Shown here: one piece after another, positions 1 to 7,896 of the stretch
Position numbering within the stretch: the stretch's first letter is position 1
Layout: the number at the start of each line of letters is the position of its first letter
Source of the DNA: Plantactinospora sp040120695
Lineage (GTDB): Bacteria > Actinomycetota > Actinomycetes > Mycobacteriales > Micromonosporaceae
Direction of reading: 5' to 3'
DNA length: 64,000 nucleotides
NCBI RefSeq assembly: GCF_040120695.1
Contig: NZ_JBEEAC010000005.1
Location: 248,001-312,000 of the forward strand
The notes under the pieces: generated by a model
Databases searched by the model: none
Told to the model about the DNA's origin: nothing
The model's input: only the letters and a program-made list of their open reading frames with translations
Made by a program: the position numbers and the translations under genes

Positions 1-1178
1 GGCCCGTCGTCGGTGACCCGGACCACCACCCCGTCGTCGGCGCGGTGCACCGAGACCTCGACCCGGCCGCCGGAATGGCCGAACTTGACGGCGTTGTCGA
101 TCAGCGCGTCCAGCACCTGGTCCACGGCGGTACGCACGGCCCGGGCGGGCACCGGGCCGGTGACCGGGACGAGGGTGAGGGTGATGCCCCGGTGGTTGGC
201 CAGCGGCTGCCAGGCGGCGACCCGGGACCGGACCACCGCCGCCGCGTCGACCACCACCATGGTGTGCTCGGCCCGCTCGGCACGGGCCAGGGTGAGCAGC
301 CCGTCGAGTACCTGGGCGAGCCGGTCGGTCTCCTCCAGCGCCAGCCGGTGCTCGTCTCGGCCGTACTCGTCGGTCAGGCTCGGCCCGAGTTCCTCGACCC
401 GCAGCCGCAGCGCGGTCAGCGGGTTGCGAAGCTGGTGGCTGGCGTGCGCGACGAAGGCCCGCTGCCGTTCCAGGGCGTCGGCGACGGCGTCGGCCATCTC
501 GTTGAAGCTGGTGGCGAGTCGGCGCAGTTCGGGCGGACCCTGCTGGGTGGGTACCCGGGCCAGGCCGTCACCGGCCGCGATGTCGTGGGTCACCACGTCG
601 AGTACGGTCACCGGTCGCAGCACCCAGCCGGCCAGCCGGAACGCCGTCATCACCCCGGCGGAGACGGCGAGCAGCCCGACGGCGGCCAGGGCCGCCCACC
701 AGACGGTGACGGTCCGGCGTACCCGTTCGGTGGCGGAGACGGTGATGACGGCACCGATCACCTCGCCACCGTCGTTGACCGGTACGGCCACCACCAGCGG
801 ACCGACCTGCCAGGGCCAGAGCACATCCGGGACGGTCATCTGCCGGCCGGCGAGGGCGCCGAAGATCGCCCGATCGGTCAGCTCGGAGCCCATCCGTGGG
901 CTGGCGGAGGCGACCACCTTCCGCCGTTCCCGGTCGACCACCGCGGCGGTGATCCCGTACAGCTCCTGGTAGCGCTGCAACTCGTCGGTGATCGCGCTGA
1001 CCGCGCCGGTACGCAGCGCGGGACCGGAGAGCGAGGCGAACCGGTTGGCGTCGGCGAGCCGGTCCGCCCTGATCCGTTCGGTCTCCCGGTTGGCGAGGGT
1101 GATCGCCAGCGGGGTCTCCAGGGCGAGCAGGACCAGGATCATGAGCAGCGAGTAACTGAAGACCAGGCGGCGGCGCAC
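1..1178 (-). CDS. Two-component sensor histidine kinase (C-terminus cut by window edge)
   Basis: Membrane sensor kinase that should autophosphorylate on His and pass phosphate to the adjacent response regulator. Read on the minus strand from a GTG at 1178, the product starts with a basic stretch and a first membrane helix, then an extracytoplasmic sensor of about 100 residues, a second membrane helix (bases about 640-720) and a HAMP-like linker. A HisKA box follows with the phospho-acceptor in AHASHQLRNPL (near 430-460), then the N-box DNAVKFGHSGG of the HATPase domain (near 85-110). The G boxes lie beyond base 1, so the gene is partial. The start is 13 nt after the regulator's stop, which fits one operon. 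The stimulus cannot be deduced. Confidence 0.9.
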   Translation of the reverse strand, partial: MRRRLVFSYSLLMILVLLALETPLAITLANRETERIRADRLADANRFASLSGPALRTGAVSAITDELQRYQELYGITAAVVDRERRKVVASASPRMGSELTDRAIFGALAGRQMTVPDVLWPWQVGPLVVAVPVNDGGEVIGAVITVSATERVRRTVTVWWAALAAVGLLAVSAGVMTAFRLAGWVLRPVTVLDVVTHDIAAGDGLARVPTQQGPPELRRLATSFNEMADAVADALERQRAFVAHASHQLRNPLTALRLRVEELGPSLTDEYGRDEHRLALEETDRLAQVLDGLLTLARAERAEHTMVVVDAAAVVRSRVAAWQPLANHRGITLTLVPVTGPVPARAVRTAVDQVLDALIDNAVKFGHSGGRVEVSVHRADDGVVVRVTDDG

Positions 1179-1191
1179 GTACGGGCTCCGG

Positions 1192-1848
1192 TCACTCGGC
1201 CCGGAGCCGGTAGCCGACACCACGCACGGTCTGCACCAGGTCGGGGTCGCCGAGCTTGCCGCGCAGCGAGCCGACGTGTACCTCCACGGTGTGCCGGGCG
1301 GCGCCGGTGGTCGGCCAGACGTCGAGGACGATCCGCTCGTGCGGCACCACCACGCCCGGCTGGCGGGCGAGCGAGACCAGGACGTCGAACTCCTTGCGGG
1401 TCAGGGTGACCCCGGTGCCGCCCACCGTGACCAGCCGGCCCGCGACGTCGATCCAGATCGGGCCGACCTCGACGACCTCGGGTCGCGGGCCGCCGGCCCT
1501 GGCCCGGCGCAGCACCGCGACGATCCGGGCCTCCAGCTCGGCCATCGAGAACGGCTTCACCACGTAGTCGTCGGCACCCATCCGCAGCCCGATCACCCGG
1601 TCGCGCTCCTCGCCCCGGGCGGTGACCGCGATGATGCCGAGCTGCGCGCTGCGTTGCCGCAGCGCCCGGCACACCTCCACCCCGTCGCCGTCCGGCAGGG
1701 TGAGGTCGAGCAGCACCAGGTCACAGGGGGCGGCGGCGAGCGCGGCGGCGGCGGTGCCGGCCCGCTCGACGTCGTACCCGCGCCGGGACAGGGCGGCGGC
1801 CATCGCACCGGCCACCCGGGTGTCGTCCTCGACCAACAGGATGCGCAT
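1192..1848 (-). CDS. OmpR/PhoB-family response regulator
   Basis: A 218-residue DNA-binding response regulator, first gene of a two-gene operon with the histidine kinase downstream. The receiver domain (about 1-115) has the acidic pair in LVEDD, the phospho-acceptor Asp48 in LVLLDLTLPD, and the conserved Lys in YVVKPFS. The C-terminal winged helix (about 125-218) has LTRKEFDVL, VEVHVGSLRGKL and VRGVGYRL, all diagnostic of the OmpR/PhoB class. The ATG at 1848 starts exactly at the conserved MRILLVEDD; a longer reading frame to 1935 would add 29 non-homologous residues. An 11-bp-period direct repeat lies upstream at 1935-1951 and could be its own binding site. Confidence 0.93.
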   Translation of the reverse strand: MRILLVEDDTRVAGAMAAALSRRGYDVERAGTAAAALAAAPCDLVLLDLTLPDGDGVEVCRALRQRSAQLGIIAVTARGEERDRVIGLRMGADDYVVKPFSMAELEARIVAVLRRARAGGPRPEVVEVGPIWIDVAGRLVTVGGTGVTLTRKEFDVLVSLARQPGVVVPHERIVLDVWPTTGAARHTVEVHVGSLRGKLGDPDLVQTVRGVGYRLRAE

Positions 1849-1934
1849 GCCGGCCGCTCCTCGTCTGTCGTACCAGCCGCAGCGATCATCCCGCATCGAC
1901 GCGGCCGAACACAGCGCGGCGGAACGCCGGAACA

Positions 1935-1951
1935 CTCAAGATTGGCTCAAG
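1935..1951. promoter_or_regulatory. Direct repeat upstream of the response regulator (possible OmpR-type box)
   Basis: CTCAAG occurs twice, at 1935-1940 and 1946-1951, separated by five bases, giving an 11-bp period. OmpR/PhoB-family regulators typically bind tandem half-sites spaced 11 bp apart. The repeat lies 87 nt upstream of the regulator's ATG. Autoregulation is inferred. Confidence 0.35.
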
Positions 1952-1978
1952 GACCGGCTTCACGCCGCTACGTGATCG

Positions 1979-2134
1979 TCACACGAGGGCTCCAAGGTGG
2001 TTGCTGTCCGAGGCCAGCACCCCGGTCAACAGACCCAGGTACACCGTGCCGACGCACGGCGTGTACGTCTCGCGGCACTTCTTCGCCAGCCTGTGGGTGT
2101 TCGCACCGACCAACACCCCACGCCCGACGACCAC
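1979..2134 (-). CDS. Possible small ORF downstream of the ABC permease (uncertain)
   Basis: In the reading frame of the permease but after its TGA, codons with strongly G/C third positions run to a TGA at 1979-1981. The longest GTG-started version is 51 residues and contains two Cys (KKCRETYTPCVG) and a hydrophobic stretch (VGTVYLGLLTGVL). No clear ribosome binding site precedes the GTG at 2134 and I recognise no family. It could be a small secreted or membrane peptide, the end of a decayed gene, or chance. Nothing else was found between 1952 and 2200. Confidence 0.15.
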   Translation of the reverse strand: MVVGRGVLVGANTHRLAKKCRETYTPCVGTVYLGLLTGVLASDSNHLGALV

Positions 2135-2200
2135 CGGAGGCGCCTGGGCGGTGTAGCACTCCGGACCGGCCCCGGGACAGCGGCCACCGACTGACAGCGG

Positions 2201-3229
2201 TCAGTACTTGCGCGACGGCTCCGCCGGCCCGGCGCCCGGCACGCTCGCGGGCGGCGCCGGTTGCAGGGCCTCCAGCGCCCGGCTGACGCCCAGGCCGGCG
2301 AGGACCGCCAGCGCGAAGACGACCGTCGACAGCCACCGGGGGGCATCCGCGACGAGGATGGTCATCTGCACCAGGCTCAGCAGGACGACCCCCAGCACGG
2401 TGCCCGCGAAGCCGCCCCGCCCGCCGGCCACGCTCACGCCGCCGAGCAGGACGGCGCCGGCCACGAACGCCAGCTGGCCGATGTCGGCCGATAGGGTTGT
2501 GGCGCCGATCCGGCCGGCGAGCAGGACTCCGGCCGCGCCCGCGATCAGGCTGGAACCGCCCAGGCCGATGACCGCGCCCAGCAGCCGTGCGCCGAACGGC
2601 GACGGCGGCTCCCCGGCGACGACACGGTTGCCGCTCAGCGCCCGCCGCACCGCCGGGATCGACCACACCACCGCGCCGCCGATCGACAGCAGGAGAAACA
2701 GCACCAGCCACCCGGCCGCGGCACCGTCGGACCGGATCCAACCTTCCCTCGCGAGCCGCTGCGGACCGCCGCTCCCGGTGGCGGCGAGCAGGATGCCCTG
2801 CGTCAGCGCCAGCCCGCCCAGCGACACCGCCCACCCGGGCGCCTGCAGCAGCCCGGCGACCAGGCCCATCCCGAGACCGATGAACGCCGCGGCGGCGATC
2901 GCGGCGACCGCCGCGACGAGGACCGGGGCGCCGGCGTCGAGCACCTCCGCGTACGTCAGGCCGGCAAGGGCCGCGACGGCGACGACCGCGAGGTTGGGCG
3001 TGGCGGTGCGCAGCGACAGCGCGAAAGCGGTCGCCAGCAGGCCGGCGGAGGCGATGTTGAACACCAGCGGCGACACCCGCGACCCGTCTTGGGTGTACCA
3101 CACCACCGCGGCGACGACGGTCAGCGCCAGCAGCGCCGCCTCCCAGAACAGGTGCGGCCGAAGAAAGCCACCGGAACGGGACGTGACCGGTCCGGCGGGT
3201 GCCGACGGTTGTGCAGGCGTGAAAACCAC
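2201..3229 (-). CDS. ABC transporter permease, ribose/xylose type
   Basis: A 342-residue inner-membrane permease of the BPD_transp_2 (RbsC/XylH-like) family that would form the channel of a sugar-type ABC importer. The sequence is almost entirely hydrophobic, with about eight to ten membrane helices after a 30-residue Pro-rich cytoplasmic N-terminus. Family-like blocks include TPNLAVVAVAALAGLTYAEV (the usual S-x-x-x-AL-G region) and the Gly-rich VAGGRGGFAGTVLG near the C-terminus. The start is GTG at 3229 with a strong GGGAGG seven bases upstream. No ATPase or binding-protein gene is adjacent, so it is an orphan here, and its substrate is unknown. Confidence 0.8.
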   Translation of the reverse strand: MVFTPAQPSAPAGPVTSRSGGFLRPHLFWEAALLALTVVAAVVWYTQDGSRVSPLVFNIASAGLLATAFALSLRTATPNLAVVAVAALAGLTYAEVLDAGAPVLVAAVAAIAAAAFIGLGMGLVAGLLQAPGWAVSLGGLALTQGILLAATGSGGPQRLAREGWIRSDGAAAGWLVLFLLLSIGGAVVWSIPAVRRALSGNRVVAGEPPSPFGARLLGAVIGLGGSSLIAGAAGVLLAGRIGATTLSADIGQLAFVAGAVLLGGVSVAGGRGGFAGTVLGVVLLSLVQMTILVADAPRWLSTVVFALAVLAGLGVSRALEALQPAPPASVPGAGPAEPSRKY

Positions 3230-3446
3230 AGCGATTCCTCCCTTGTGCGGAGGCTGACACTAACCCCCAGGTCACCGCGGATGCACGAGCCCGGATACCT
3301 AACCTCGGTCTTTCGCTAACTGTTGATCAAGGCCGTGCCGCCCCGTTGTTGATCTCTTCTGGCGGGTCGATCAGCGATGGACATGGTGACGACCCGACGC
3401 GGTGGTCGGGTTCCTCCAACGGTTCGCCGGGGCTGGGACGTGTTGT

Positions 3447-3812
3447 TCAGCAGAGCGGTCTTGGTAGCGCGGTGAGGCGGGCGTACGCGGTGACCAGGTG
3501 ATCGGCCCAGGGCCAGCGCTCGGCGATGCGGAGCCGGGTGCGGCGGGCTGAGCGGGTCAGCCGGGCTGGCACGTGCAGCAGTCGGTAGCGCAGCTTCTTG
3601 GGTTCGGCTCGGGCGAGTTCGCCGTCGAGCAGTCAGTGTTGCGTCCGGGCGAGCAGGTCGATGCCGGTGAGGGCGAGTTCCAGCCAGGCGGTGTTGATGG
3701 CGAACACTCGTGACGGGAAGCGGCCGAAGCCGGTGTCTTTACCGGTGCGGATGCGGTCTTCCGCGCGGGCGTGGGCGCGGTGGCGGGCCTCCGCGCCGCG
3801 CAACACCTGAGT
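3447..3812 (-). pseudogene. IS1380-family transposase, C-terminal remnant
   Basis: Minus-strand translation gives the characteristic C-terminal part of an IS1380-type DDE transposase: RAHARAEDRIRTGKDTGFGR, then FAINTAWLELALTGIDLLAR, then LLDGELARAEPKKLRYRLLH and LTRSARRTRLRIAERWPWAD. An in-frame TGA at 3633-3635 interrupts the frame where intact relatives read through, and everything N-terminal of about 3812 is missing. It is therefore a dead fragment. The 217 bases between it and the permease start (3230-3446) show no gene; they may hold the old insertion-sequence end, but I could not identify its inverted repeat. Confidence 0.75.
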
Positions 3813-3888
3813 CGAAAGCGCGCGGCGCAGTGGGATTCCAAAGCGCCCGTTCCTCTCGATCGGCCGTGGCGATGGTCGTCCTCGCGGG

Positions 3889-4221
3889 CTATGGCGACTC
3901 CTGCAAGGGCCAGACCTCGACGACGCCCTGGGCAACCGCGCATGGTGTTTTCGACACCAGCTGGATGGCTTCCTCCATCGTCGCGGCTTCGATGATCGCG
4001 AACCCCGCCACCGGGAGTGCAGACGACATGAAGGAGCCGTTCGACACGGTGATGCCAGCGTCGTCGTGGTTCCGCACCTGTGCGGGCTCGCCGGCAATAC
4101 CCATGTCGACTCCCGCCTCGCGCAGGCGCGCATCATGCGCGTGCGCCTTCTCGCGTACTGCGGCATCAGTGCGGGCGTAACCGTCCTGGTCGCCGTACCC
4201 GATCGTCACGAACTTGGCCAC
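3889..4221 (-). CDS. YCII-related (YciI/DGPF-like) protein
   Basis: A 110-residue single-domain protein of the YCII-related family, which has a ferredoxin-like alpha/beta fold. Recognisable pieces are the N-terminal strand FVTIGYGDQDGY, an amphipathic helix with HDARLREAGV, and the closing strand/helix FAIIEAATMEEAIQLVSKTP followed by VEVWPL, the usual family end. Its biochemical role is not established for this branch. It starts at GTG 4221 with GGAGGGG eight bases upstream. It lies beside a short RibD_C-like fragment and divergent from an HxlR regulator, which could control it. Confidence 0.75.
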   Translation of the reverse strand: MAKFVTIGYGDQDGYARTDAAVREKAHAHDARLREAGVDMGIAGEPAQVRNHDDAGITVSNGSFMSSALPVAGFAIIEAATMEEAIQLVSKTPCAVAQGVVEVWPLQESP

Positions 4222-4293
4222 AAGCGGACCCCTCCTTTGGTTCGCATCGACTGCGACGCTGTCGACGACGCAGGCGACATGGCGAGCGCAGCA

Positions 4294-4398
4294 CTATGCG
4301 CTGTCCTTGATGCCGTAACGCAGGTCGACCACACCGTTGCTGAACCGCCGCTCGTCCAGCAGCTCCAGGTCGACACGCACATCGTCGGGGATGCCCAT
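4294..4398 (-). CDS. 34-residue ORF resembling the end of a RibD_C/DHFR-like reductase
   Basis: An ATG at 4398 is preceded by AAGGAGG six bases upstream, so the ORF is probably translated. The product, which includes RVDLELLDERRFSNGVVDLR, looks like the last strands of the RibD C-terminal (dihydrofolate-reductase-like) domain, where family members end in 'GVTHLRYRV'-like sequence. The nucleotide-binding part is missing. It is either a deletion remnant that kept a start site or an independent small gene. It is divergent from the HxlR gene and co-directional with the YCII gene. Confidence 0.4.
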   Translation of the reverse strand: MGIPDDVRVDLELLDERRFSNGVVDLRYGIKDSA

Positions 4399-4425
4399 CC
4401 GAGGCCTCCTTACTCTTCAACAACC

Positions 4426-4442
4426 GCTTGCGCTTTGCAAGC
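4426..4442. promoter_or_regulatory. Perfect inverted repeat in the HxlR divergent promoter region
   Basis: GCTTGC (4426-4431) and GCAAGC (4437-4442) form a perfect palindrome with a five-base spacer, 62 nt upstream of the HxlR start and 27 nt upstream of the divergent small ORF. A dimeric winged-helix repressor such as HxlR could bind here and control both directions. The role is inferred. Confidence 0.4.
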
Positions 4443-4504
4443 AGTTCGCCGACCGTAGCGTAGACTGCTCTCAGAACGCAACCAGTCGCTGAGGAGGGAT
4501 TGGA

Positions 4505-5020
4505 GTGGCCGTCGCATCCCGCTCGGGTTGCCCGATCAACCTGTCGCTTGAGGTCTTCGGCGACAGGTGGAGTTTGCTGATCCTGCGCGACATGATCTTC
4601 GGCGGGCAGCGGCACTTCCGCGAGCTGCTCAACGGCTCGCAGGAACGCATAGCCTCCAACATCCTGGCCGCCCGGCTGAAACACCTGGTCGGACTCGGCA
4701 TGCTCACCAAACACCCCGATCCCGGGCACAAGCAGAAAGCCATCTACAGCCTGACCGAGGCGGCCATCCAGCTCATCCCGGTGATGGCGGCGCTGGGCGG
4801 CTGGGGCCGCCGCTGGTTGCCGGTCACCGAGGACCTATCAATCCGGGCGCAGTTGCTGGAAGAAGGCGGCCCGGAACTCCACGAGCGGTTCATGGCCGAG
4901 CTCCGCGAAGAACACCTCGGCATCCCCGCCGAGCCGCCCCCCGCCGGCAAGACCGTGCGCGAACGCCTGCACGGGGCCTACCCGGCCGTGACCGATCGGC
5001 ATCCTGGACCGTCGGCATGA
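4505..5020 (+). CDS. HxlR-family winged-helix transcriptional regulator
   Basis: A 171-residue HxlR/MarR-like regulator. The diagnostic HxlR block is present: LEVFGDRWSLLILRDMIFGG near residues 14-34, FRELLNGSQERIASNILAAR for the recognition helix region, then LVGLGMLTKH and YSLTEAA for the wing. The C-terminal 60 residues are less conserved. The GTG start at 4505 has GGAGGG seven bases upstream. The gene is divergent from the RibD_C-like fragment and the YCII gene, with a palindrome between them. An N-terminal Cys (Ser-Gly-Cys9) sits where many HxlR proteins carry their sensing Cys. Confidence 0.88.
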   Translation: MAVASRSGCPINLSLEVFGDRWSLLILRDMIFGGQRHFRELLNGSQERIASNILAARLKHLVGLGMLTKHPDPGHKQKAIYSLTEAAIQLIPVMAALGGWGRRWLPVTEDLSIRAQLLEEGGPELHERFMAELREEHLGIPAEPPPAGKTVRERLHGAYPAVTDRHPGPSA

Positions 5021-5269
5021 CACTCGCTCCCGGCCAGCAATCGGCCCGGCGGCCGCCGTCCTGATCTACCGGTTGCTCTCCTGCTGGCTCGTCGTCCCGG
5101 TCGGCGGTATCGCAGCGGCGATGCTCCGTCGTGGCCACAGATTGGCCGGAAACCCGGCGCTCAAGCTCGGGGTGGATCCGGCGGCGGCAGGTCCCGTCCT
5201 CGAATCCGCTGGTCATGGCCGTGGCAGGCTGGGCGAACCAGCTGGGGAGGATGTCGGGAGTGGCTCGGG

Positions 5270-5911
5270 ATGATCGAAATCCGTAGCTTCGCGGATACTG
5301 ACCGCGCCACGTTGCGTGAGCTGTTCGGCCGGGCCGGCGAGGGCTCTCCGTCTTCCTTGTTGTGGGGGCACGAGGAGTCGGAGGCGGCCATGTACCTGGA
5401 GCCGTACATGAGCCGGGAACCGGACTCGCTGTTCGTCGCCGTGACGGGTGGCCGTGTCGTCGGCTACCTGGCGGGGTGCCTGGACAGCTCGACCTTCCCC
5501 AGCGAAAGGGAGCGCATGGAGAGGGCGATCGCGACGTACAGGCTGGTGTTCCGACCCAGGCCCGCAGCGTTCTTCGCTCGTGGCATGGTCGACATGGCGT
5601 CGGCCGCGCTGCGGCGGAGGCCGACCGCAGAGGGCTTCGACGATGCCCGTTGGCCGGCTCACCTGCACATCAACGTGACGCCCCCGGCCCGGGGGACCGG
5701 TGCCGCCGACGGCCTGATGAGGCGATGGTTCGACCGACTCGTCCAGACCGGCTCGCCCGGGTGCCACCTGCAGACCCTGGCCGAGAACACGCGTGCGGTG
5801 CGGTTCTTCGAGCGCGCCGGCTTCGCCAGACATGGTCCGACTCCGTTGGTCCCCGGTGCCAGGCAGGGCGGCAGGCACCTGCACCAGCAGACGATGGTCT
5901 GGCAGCCCTGA
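5270..5911 (+). CDS. GNAT-family N-acetyltransferase
   Basis: A 213-residue acetyl-CoA-dependent N-acetyltransferase. The fold signature is spread out: IRSFADTDRATLRELF at the N-terminus, strand LFVAVTGGRVVGYLAGCLDS, then the cofactor-binding region LHINVTPPARGTGAADGLMR, where the P-loop R/Q-x-x-G-x-G/A appears as ARGTGAADG, and the C-terminal LAENTRAVRFFERAGF. An insert of about 55 residues (roughly 78-130) sits before the P-loop strand, so it belongs to a longer subgroup. The acceptor is unknown. The 250 bases upstream (5021-5269) show no convincing gene. Confidence 0.82.
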   Translation: MIEIRSFADTDRATLRELFGRAGEGSPSSLLWGHEESEAAMYLEPYMSREPDSLFVAVTGGRVVGYLAGCLDSSTFPSERERMERAIATYRLVFRPRPAAFFARGMVDMASAALRRRPTAEGFDDARWPAHLHINVTPPARGTGAADGLMRRWFDRLVQTGSPGCHLQTLAENTRAVRFFERAGFARHGPTPLVPGARQGGRHLHQQTMVWQP

Positions 5912-5986
5912 CCGGCCGGGCGGCACCGACATGACCCCCGGCGAATGGTGGCCGGTCGTGCTACACCGATCGGCCACCATCGCCGT

Positions 5987-6022
5987 ACGAAAGCGGGAGC
6001 ACGGCCACACGAAAGCGGGAGC
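5987..6022. repeat. Two 14-nt direct repeats upstream of the GPH transporter
   Basis: ACGAAAGCGGGAGC occurs identically at 5987-6000 and 6009-6022, a 22-bp period (about two helical turns), 37 nt upstream of the transporter ATG. The spacing would suit a regulator that binds one face of the DNA, but it may be a simple duplication. Confidence 0.4.
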
Positions 6023-6058
6023 GCGCAGGCAAGATCGAGGCCGATAGCATCCCGGCGC

Positions 6059-7450
6059 ATGGACGCCGTGTCCGGCACTCGCGCCGACCCCTCCGAGTCC
6101 CCGGCCGGGGTGATCCTGCCGCGCCGGGTGCACGCCGGGTACGCCCTCGGTTCACTGGCCACCGGCGCCTTCGGTACGGTGCCCGGCCTGGTGCTGCTGC
6201 CGTACCTGACCGACACCCTGGGCGTGGCCGCCGGGGTGGCCGCACTGCTGGTGCTGCTGCCGAAGGCGTGGGACGTGCTGGTGAACCCGGTCGCCGGGCG
6301 GATCTCGGACCGGACCCGGTCCCGCTGGGGCGCCCGCCGGCCGTACCTGCTCGGTGGTGGGCTCGGCCTCGCCGTACTCTTCGCCGCCATCTTCGCGGCG
6401 CCGTTTCCGCCCGGCCCGGCCGCCGCCGGGTACGTCGCGCTGGCGTTCCTGTTGACCGCGACCGCGTTCGCCTTCTTCCAGGTGCCGTACGTCGCCATGC
6501 CGGCCGAGCTGACCGACGACTACACCGAGCGGACCCGGCTGATGACCTGGCGGGTCGCGGTACTGGCCCTGGCCATCCTGGTCTCCGGCGCACTCGCCCC
6601 GATGGTGGTGGGCGCGGGGGGTGACGGGGTACCCGGGCACCGCTGGTTGGGGCTCTTCGTGGCGGTACTGATCGCGGTCGGTGCGGTCGGCGCGTTCCTC
6701 GGTACCCGGTCCGCCCCGACCGGACCGGTGGTGGCGAGCGAGCCGAGCCTGCGGGCCCAGCTCGCGATCGCCGCCGCCAACCGGCCGTTTCGGCTGCTGC
6801 TGATCTGCTTCGTGGTCCAGGCGGCCGGGATCGCGACCGTGCTGGCCGGGGTCAACTACTTCGCCGAGCACGTCCTACGGGACCCGAAGACCGGGCCGAC
6901 GCTGCTCTTCGCGTGTTTCGTCGGCCCGGCGCTGCTGGTGATGCCGCTCTGGAGCCGGGCCGGTGCCCGGCTGGGCAAGCCCGGGGCGTTCACCGTGGCG
7001 TCGCTGATCTTCGCGGCCGGCGCGCTGACCCTGGTCGCCGCGCCGGTGCTGCCGGCCCCGGTGGTCTATCTGGTCGTCGCGGCGATCGGCTGCGGGTACG
7101 CCGGCCAGCAGGTCTTCGGGCTGGCGATGCTGCCGGACTGCATCGCCTACGACACCGCCCGCACCGGTCGCCGCCAGGCCGGGGTCTTCACCGGGGTGTG
7201 GACGGCCGGCGAGACCTTCGGGTTGGCCCTCGGGCCGGGGATCTACGGCCTGGTGCTGCAACTGACCGGCTACGTCTCCTCGTCGACCGGTCAGGCGGCA
7301 GCACAGTCCGGCACCGCCCGGGCCGGCGTGCTGATCGGCTTCACCGTGCTACCCGCCCTCCTGGTCGGGCTAGCCGTCCTGACCATGCGCAACTACGACC
7401 TCACCCCGCAACGACTGGCGGCGGCCTCGGCCGGCGACCCGCAGCGGTAG
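6059..7450 (+). CDS. GPH-family (MelB-like) cation:sugar symporter
   Basis: A 463-residue inner-membrane transporter of the glycoside-pentoside-hexuronide branch of the major facilitator superfamily, expected to take up a glycoside or related sugar with H+ or Na+. The family hallmark is NPVAGRISDRTRSRWGARRP near residues 77-96, and YVAMPAELTDDYTERTRL matches the GPH cytoplasmic loop. About 12 hydrophobic helices are visible. ATG 6059 was chosen because the first helix follows within about 25 residues; the open frame runs upstream to 5945 but that extension is basic and unlike any transporter N-terminus. No sugar-metabolism gene is adjacent. Confidence 0.85.
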   Translation: MDAVSGTRADPSESPAGVILPRRVHAGYALGSLATGAFGTVPGLVLLPYLTDTLGVAAGVAALLVLLPKAWDVLVNPVAGRISDRTRSRWGARRPYLLGGGLGLAVLFAAIFAAPFPPGPAAAGYVALAFLLTATAFAFFQVPYVAMPAELTDDYTERTRLMTWRVAVLALAILVSGALAPMVVGAGGDGVPGHRWLGLFVAVLIAVGAVGAFLGTRSAPTGPVVASEPSLRAQLAIAAANRPFRLLLICFVVQAAGIATVLAGVNYFAEHVLRDPKTGPTLLFACFVGPALLVMPLWSRAGARLGKPGAFTVASLIFAAGALTLVAAPVLPAPVVYLVVAAIGCGYAGQQVFGLAMLPDCIAYDTARTGRRQAGVFTGVWTAGETFGLALGPGIYGLVLQLTGYVSSSTGQAAAQSGTARAGVLIGFTVLPALLVGLAVLTMRNYDLTPQRLAAASAGDPQR

Positions 7451-7456
7451 CCGGGG

Positions 7457-7678
7457 TCACCTCCCCCAGTCGCTGGCGAGTCGTTCGTACGCCACTCTTG
7501 CGGCCCAGCACATACCGGTGTGATCCGGTGGCCTGCCACACGATCGGCAGTTGCCGCCGTTGCTGACGTGCCGCAGGAGCACGCTGCGCATCTCGGCCCG
7601 CTCGACGGACTCCGGCACGGGTACCGGTCCAGGGTCGGTCAGCGGTACGGGCTGGGGCGGTAGGTCGTCACTGAACAC
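7457..7678 (-). CDS. Small CxxC/zinc-knuckle-like protein paired with a GntR gene
   Basis: A 73-residue protein whose only recognisable feature is GGNCRSCGRPPDHTGMC, a C-x2-C-x8-C cluster followed by an Ala-rich helix, suggesting a small metal site. The start is GTG 7678, with AAGGAGG six bases upstream; a longer frame to 7717 lacks such a site. It is divergent from a small GntR-type HTH gene. A protein of the same architecture lies at 20690-20950, with matching distance from start to first Cys. Function unknown; a regulatory partner of the GntR protein is a guess from position. Confidence 0.55.
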   Translation of the reverse strand: MFSDDLPPQPVPLTDPGPVPVPESVERAEMRSVLLRHVSNGGNCRSCGRPPDHTGMCWAARVAYERLASDWGR

Positions 7679-7765
7679 CCGCGTCCTCCTTCGTCCCCGG
7701 ACGGCAGGTCCGGCCACGGAGCCCTCGTGTCACGTAGCCGGACCGCCTTCCGCCCCACCTGGTTT

Positions 7766-7861
7766 GCCGACCGGAGGGGGCTTAACAGGAGGGTGCCATG
7801 GCTGCCATGGCTAGGCAGGGGTCCACGGGGAGTGGTCTACTGGATTCGCCGACCGGAGGGG
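7766..7861. repeat. Duplicated 14-nt Shine-Dalgarno-containing block
   Basis: GCCGACCGGAGGGG occurs at 7766-7779 and 7848-7861. The second copy places GGAGGGG nine bases ahead of the GntR GTG. The first copy is followed by CTTAACAGGAGGGTGCC and the ATG of a 32-codon upstream ORF. The duplication suggests a repeated translation-initiation or operator unit. Confidence 0.4.
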
Positions 7862-7896
7862 ATTTCAGTAGTGGCTCCCTATTCGTCTATTTATGA
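7798..7896 (+). CDS. Possible 32-residue upstream ORF overlapping the GntR gene
   Basis: ATG 7798 has AGGAGGG four bases upstream and the frame ends at TGA 7894-7896, 26 nt inside the GntR gene in another frame. The peptide has no recognisable motif. Translation through the GntR start could influence its expression. The evidence is only the strong ribosome binding site and the overlap. Confidence 0.25.
   Translation: MAAMARQGSTGSGLLDSPTGGDFSSGSLFVYL

Noticed and set aside
45..1409. 454-codon plus-strand frame at the left edge
   Set aside because: Antisense of the histidine kinase and response regulator, which carry clear catalytic motifs.
2201..2203. Stop-codon readthrough or selenocysteine at the permease TGA
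   Set aside because: The permease is full length at this point and no recoding structure is evident; a separate small ORF or decay explains the open frame as well.
5945..6058. Upstream extension of the GPH transporter from GTG 5945
   Set aside because: The extra 38 residues are Arg/His-rich and hydrophilic, contain the direct repeat, and have no match to transporter N-termini; ATG 6059 is better placed.
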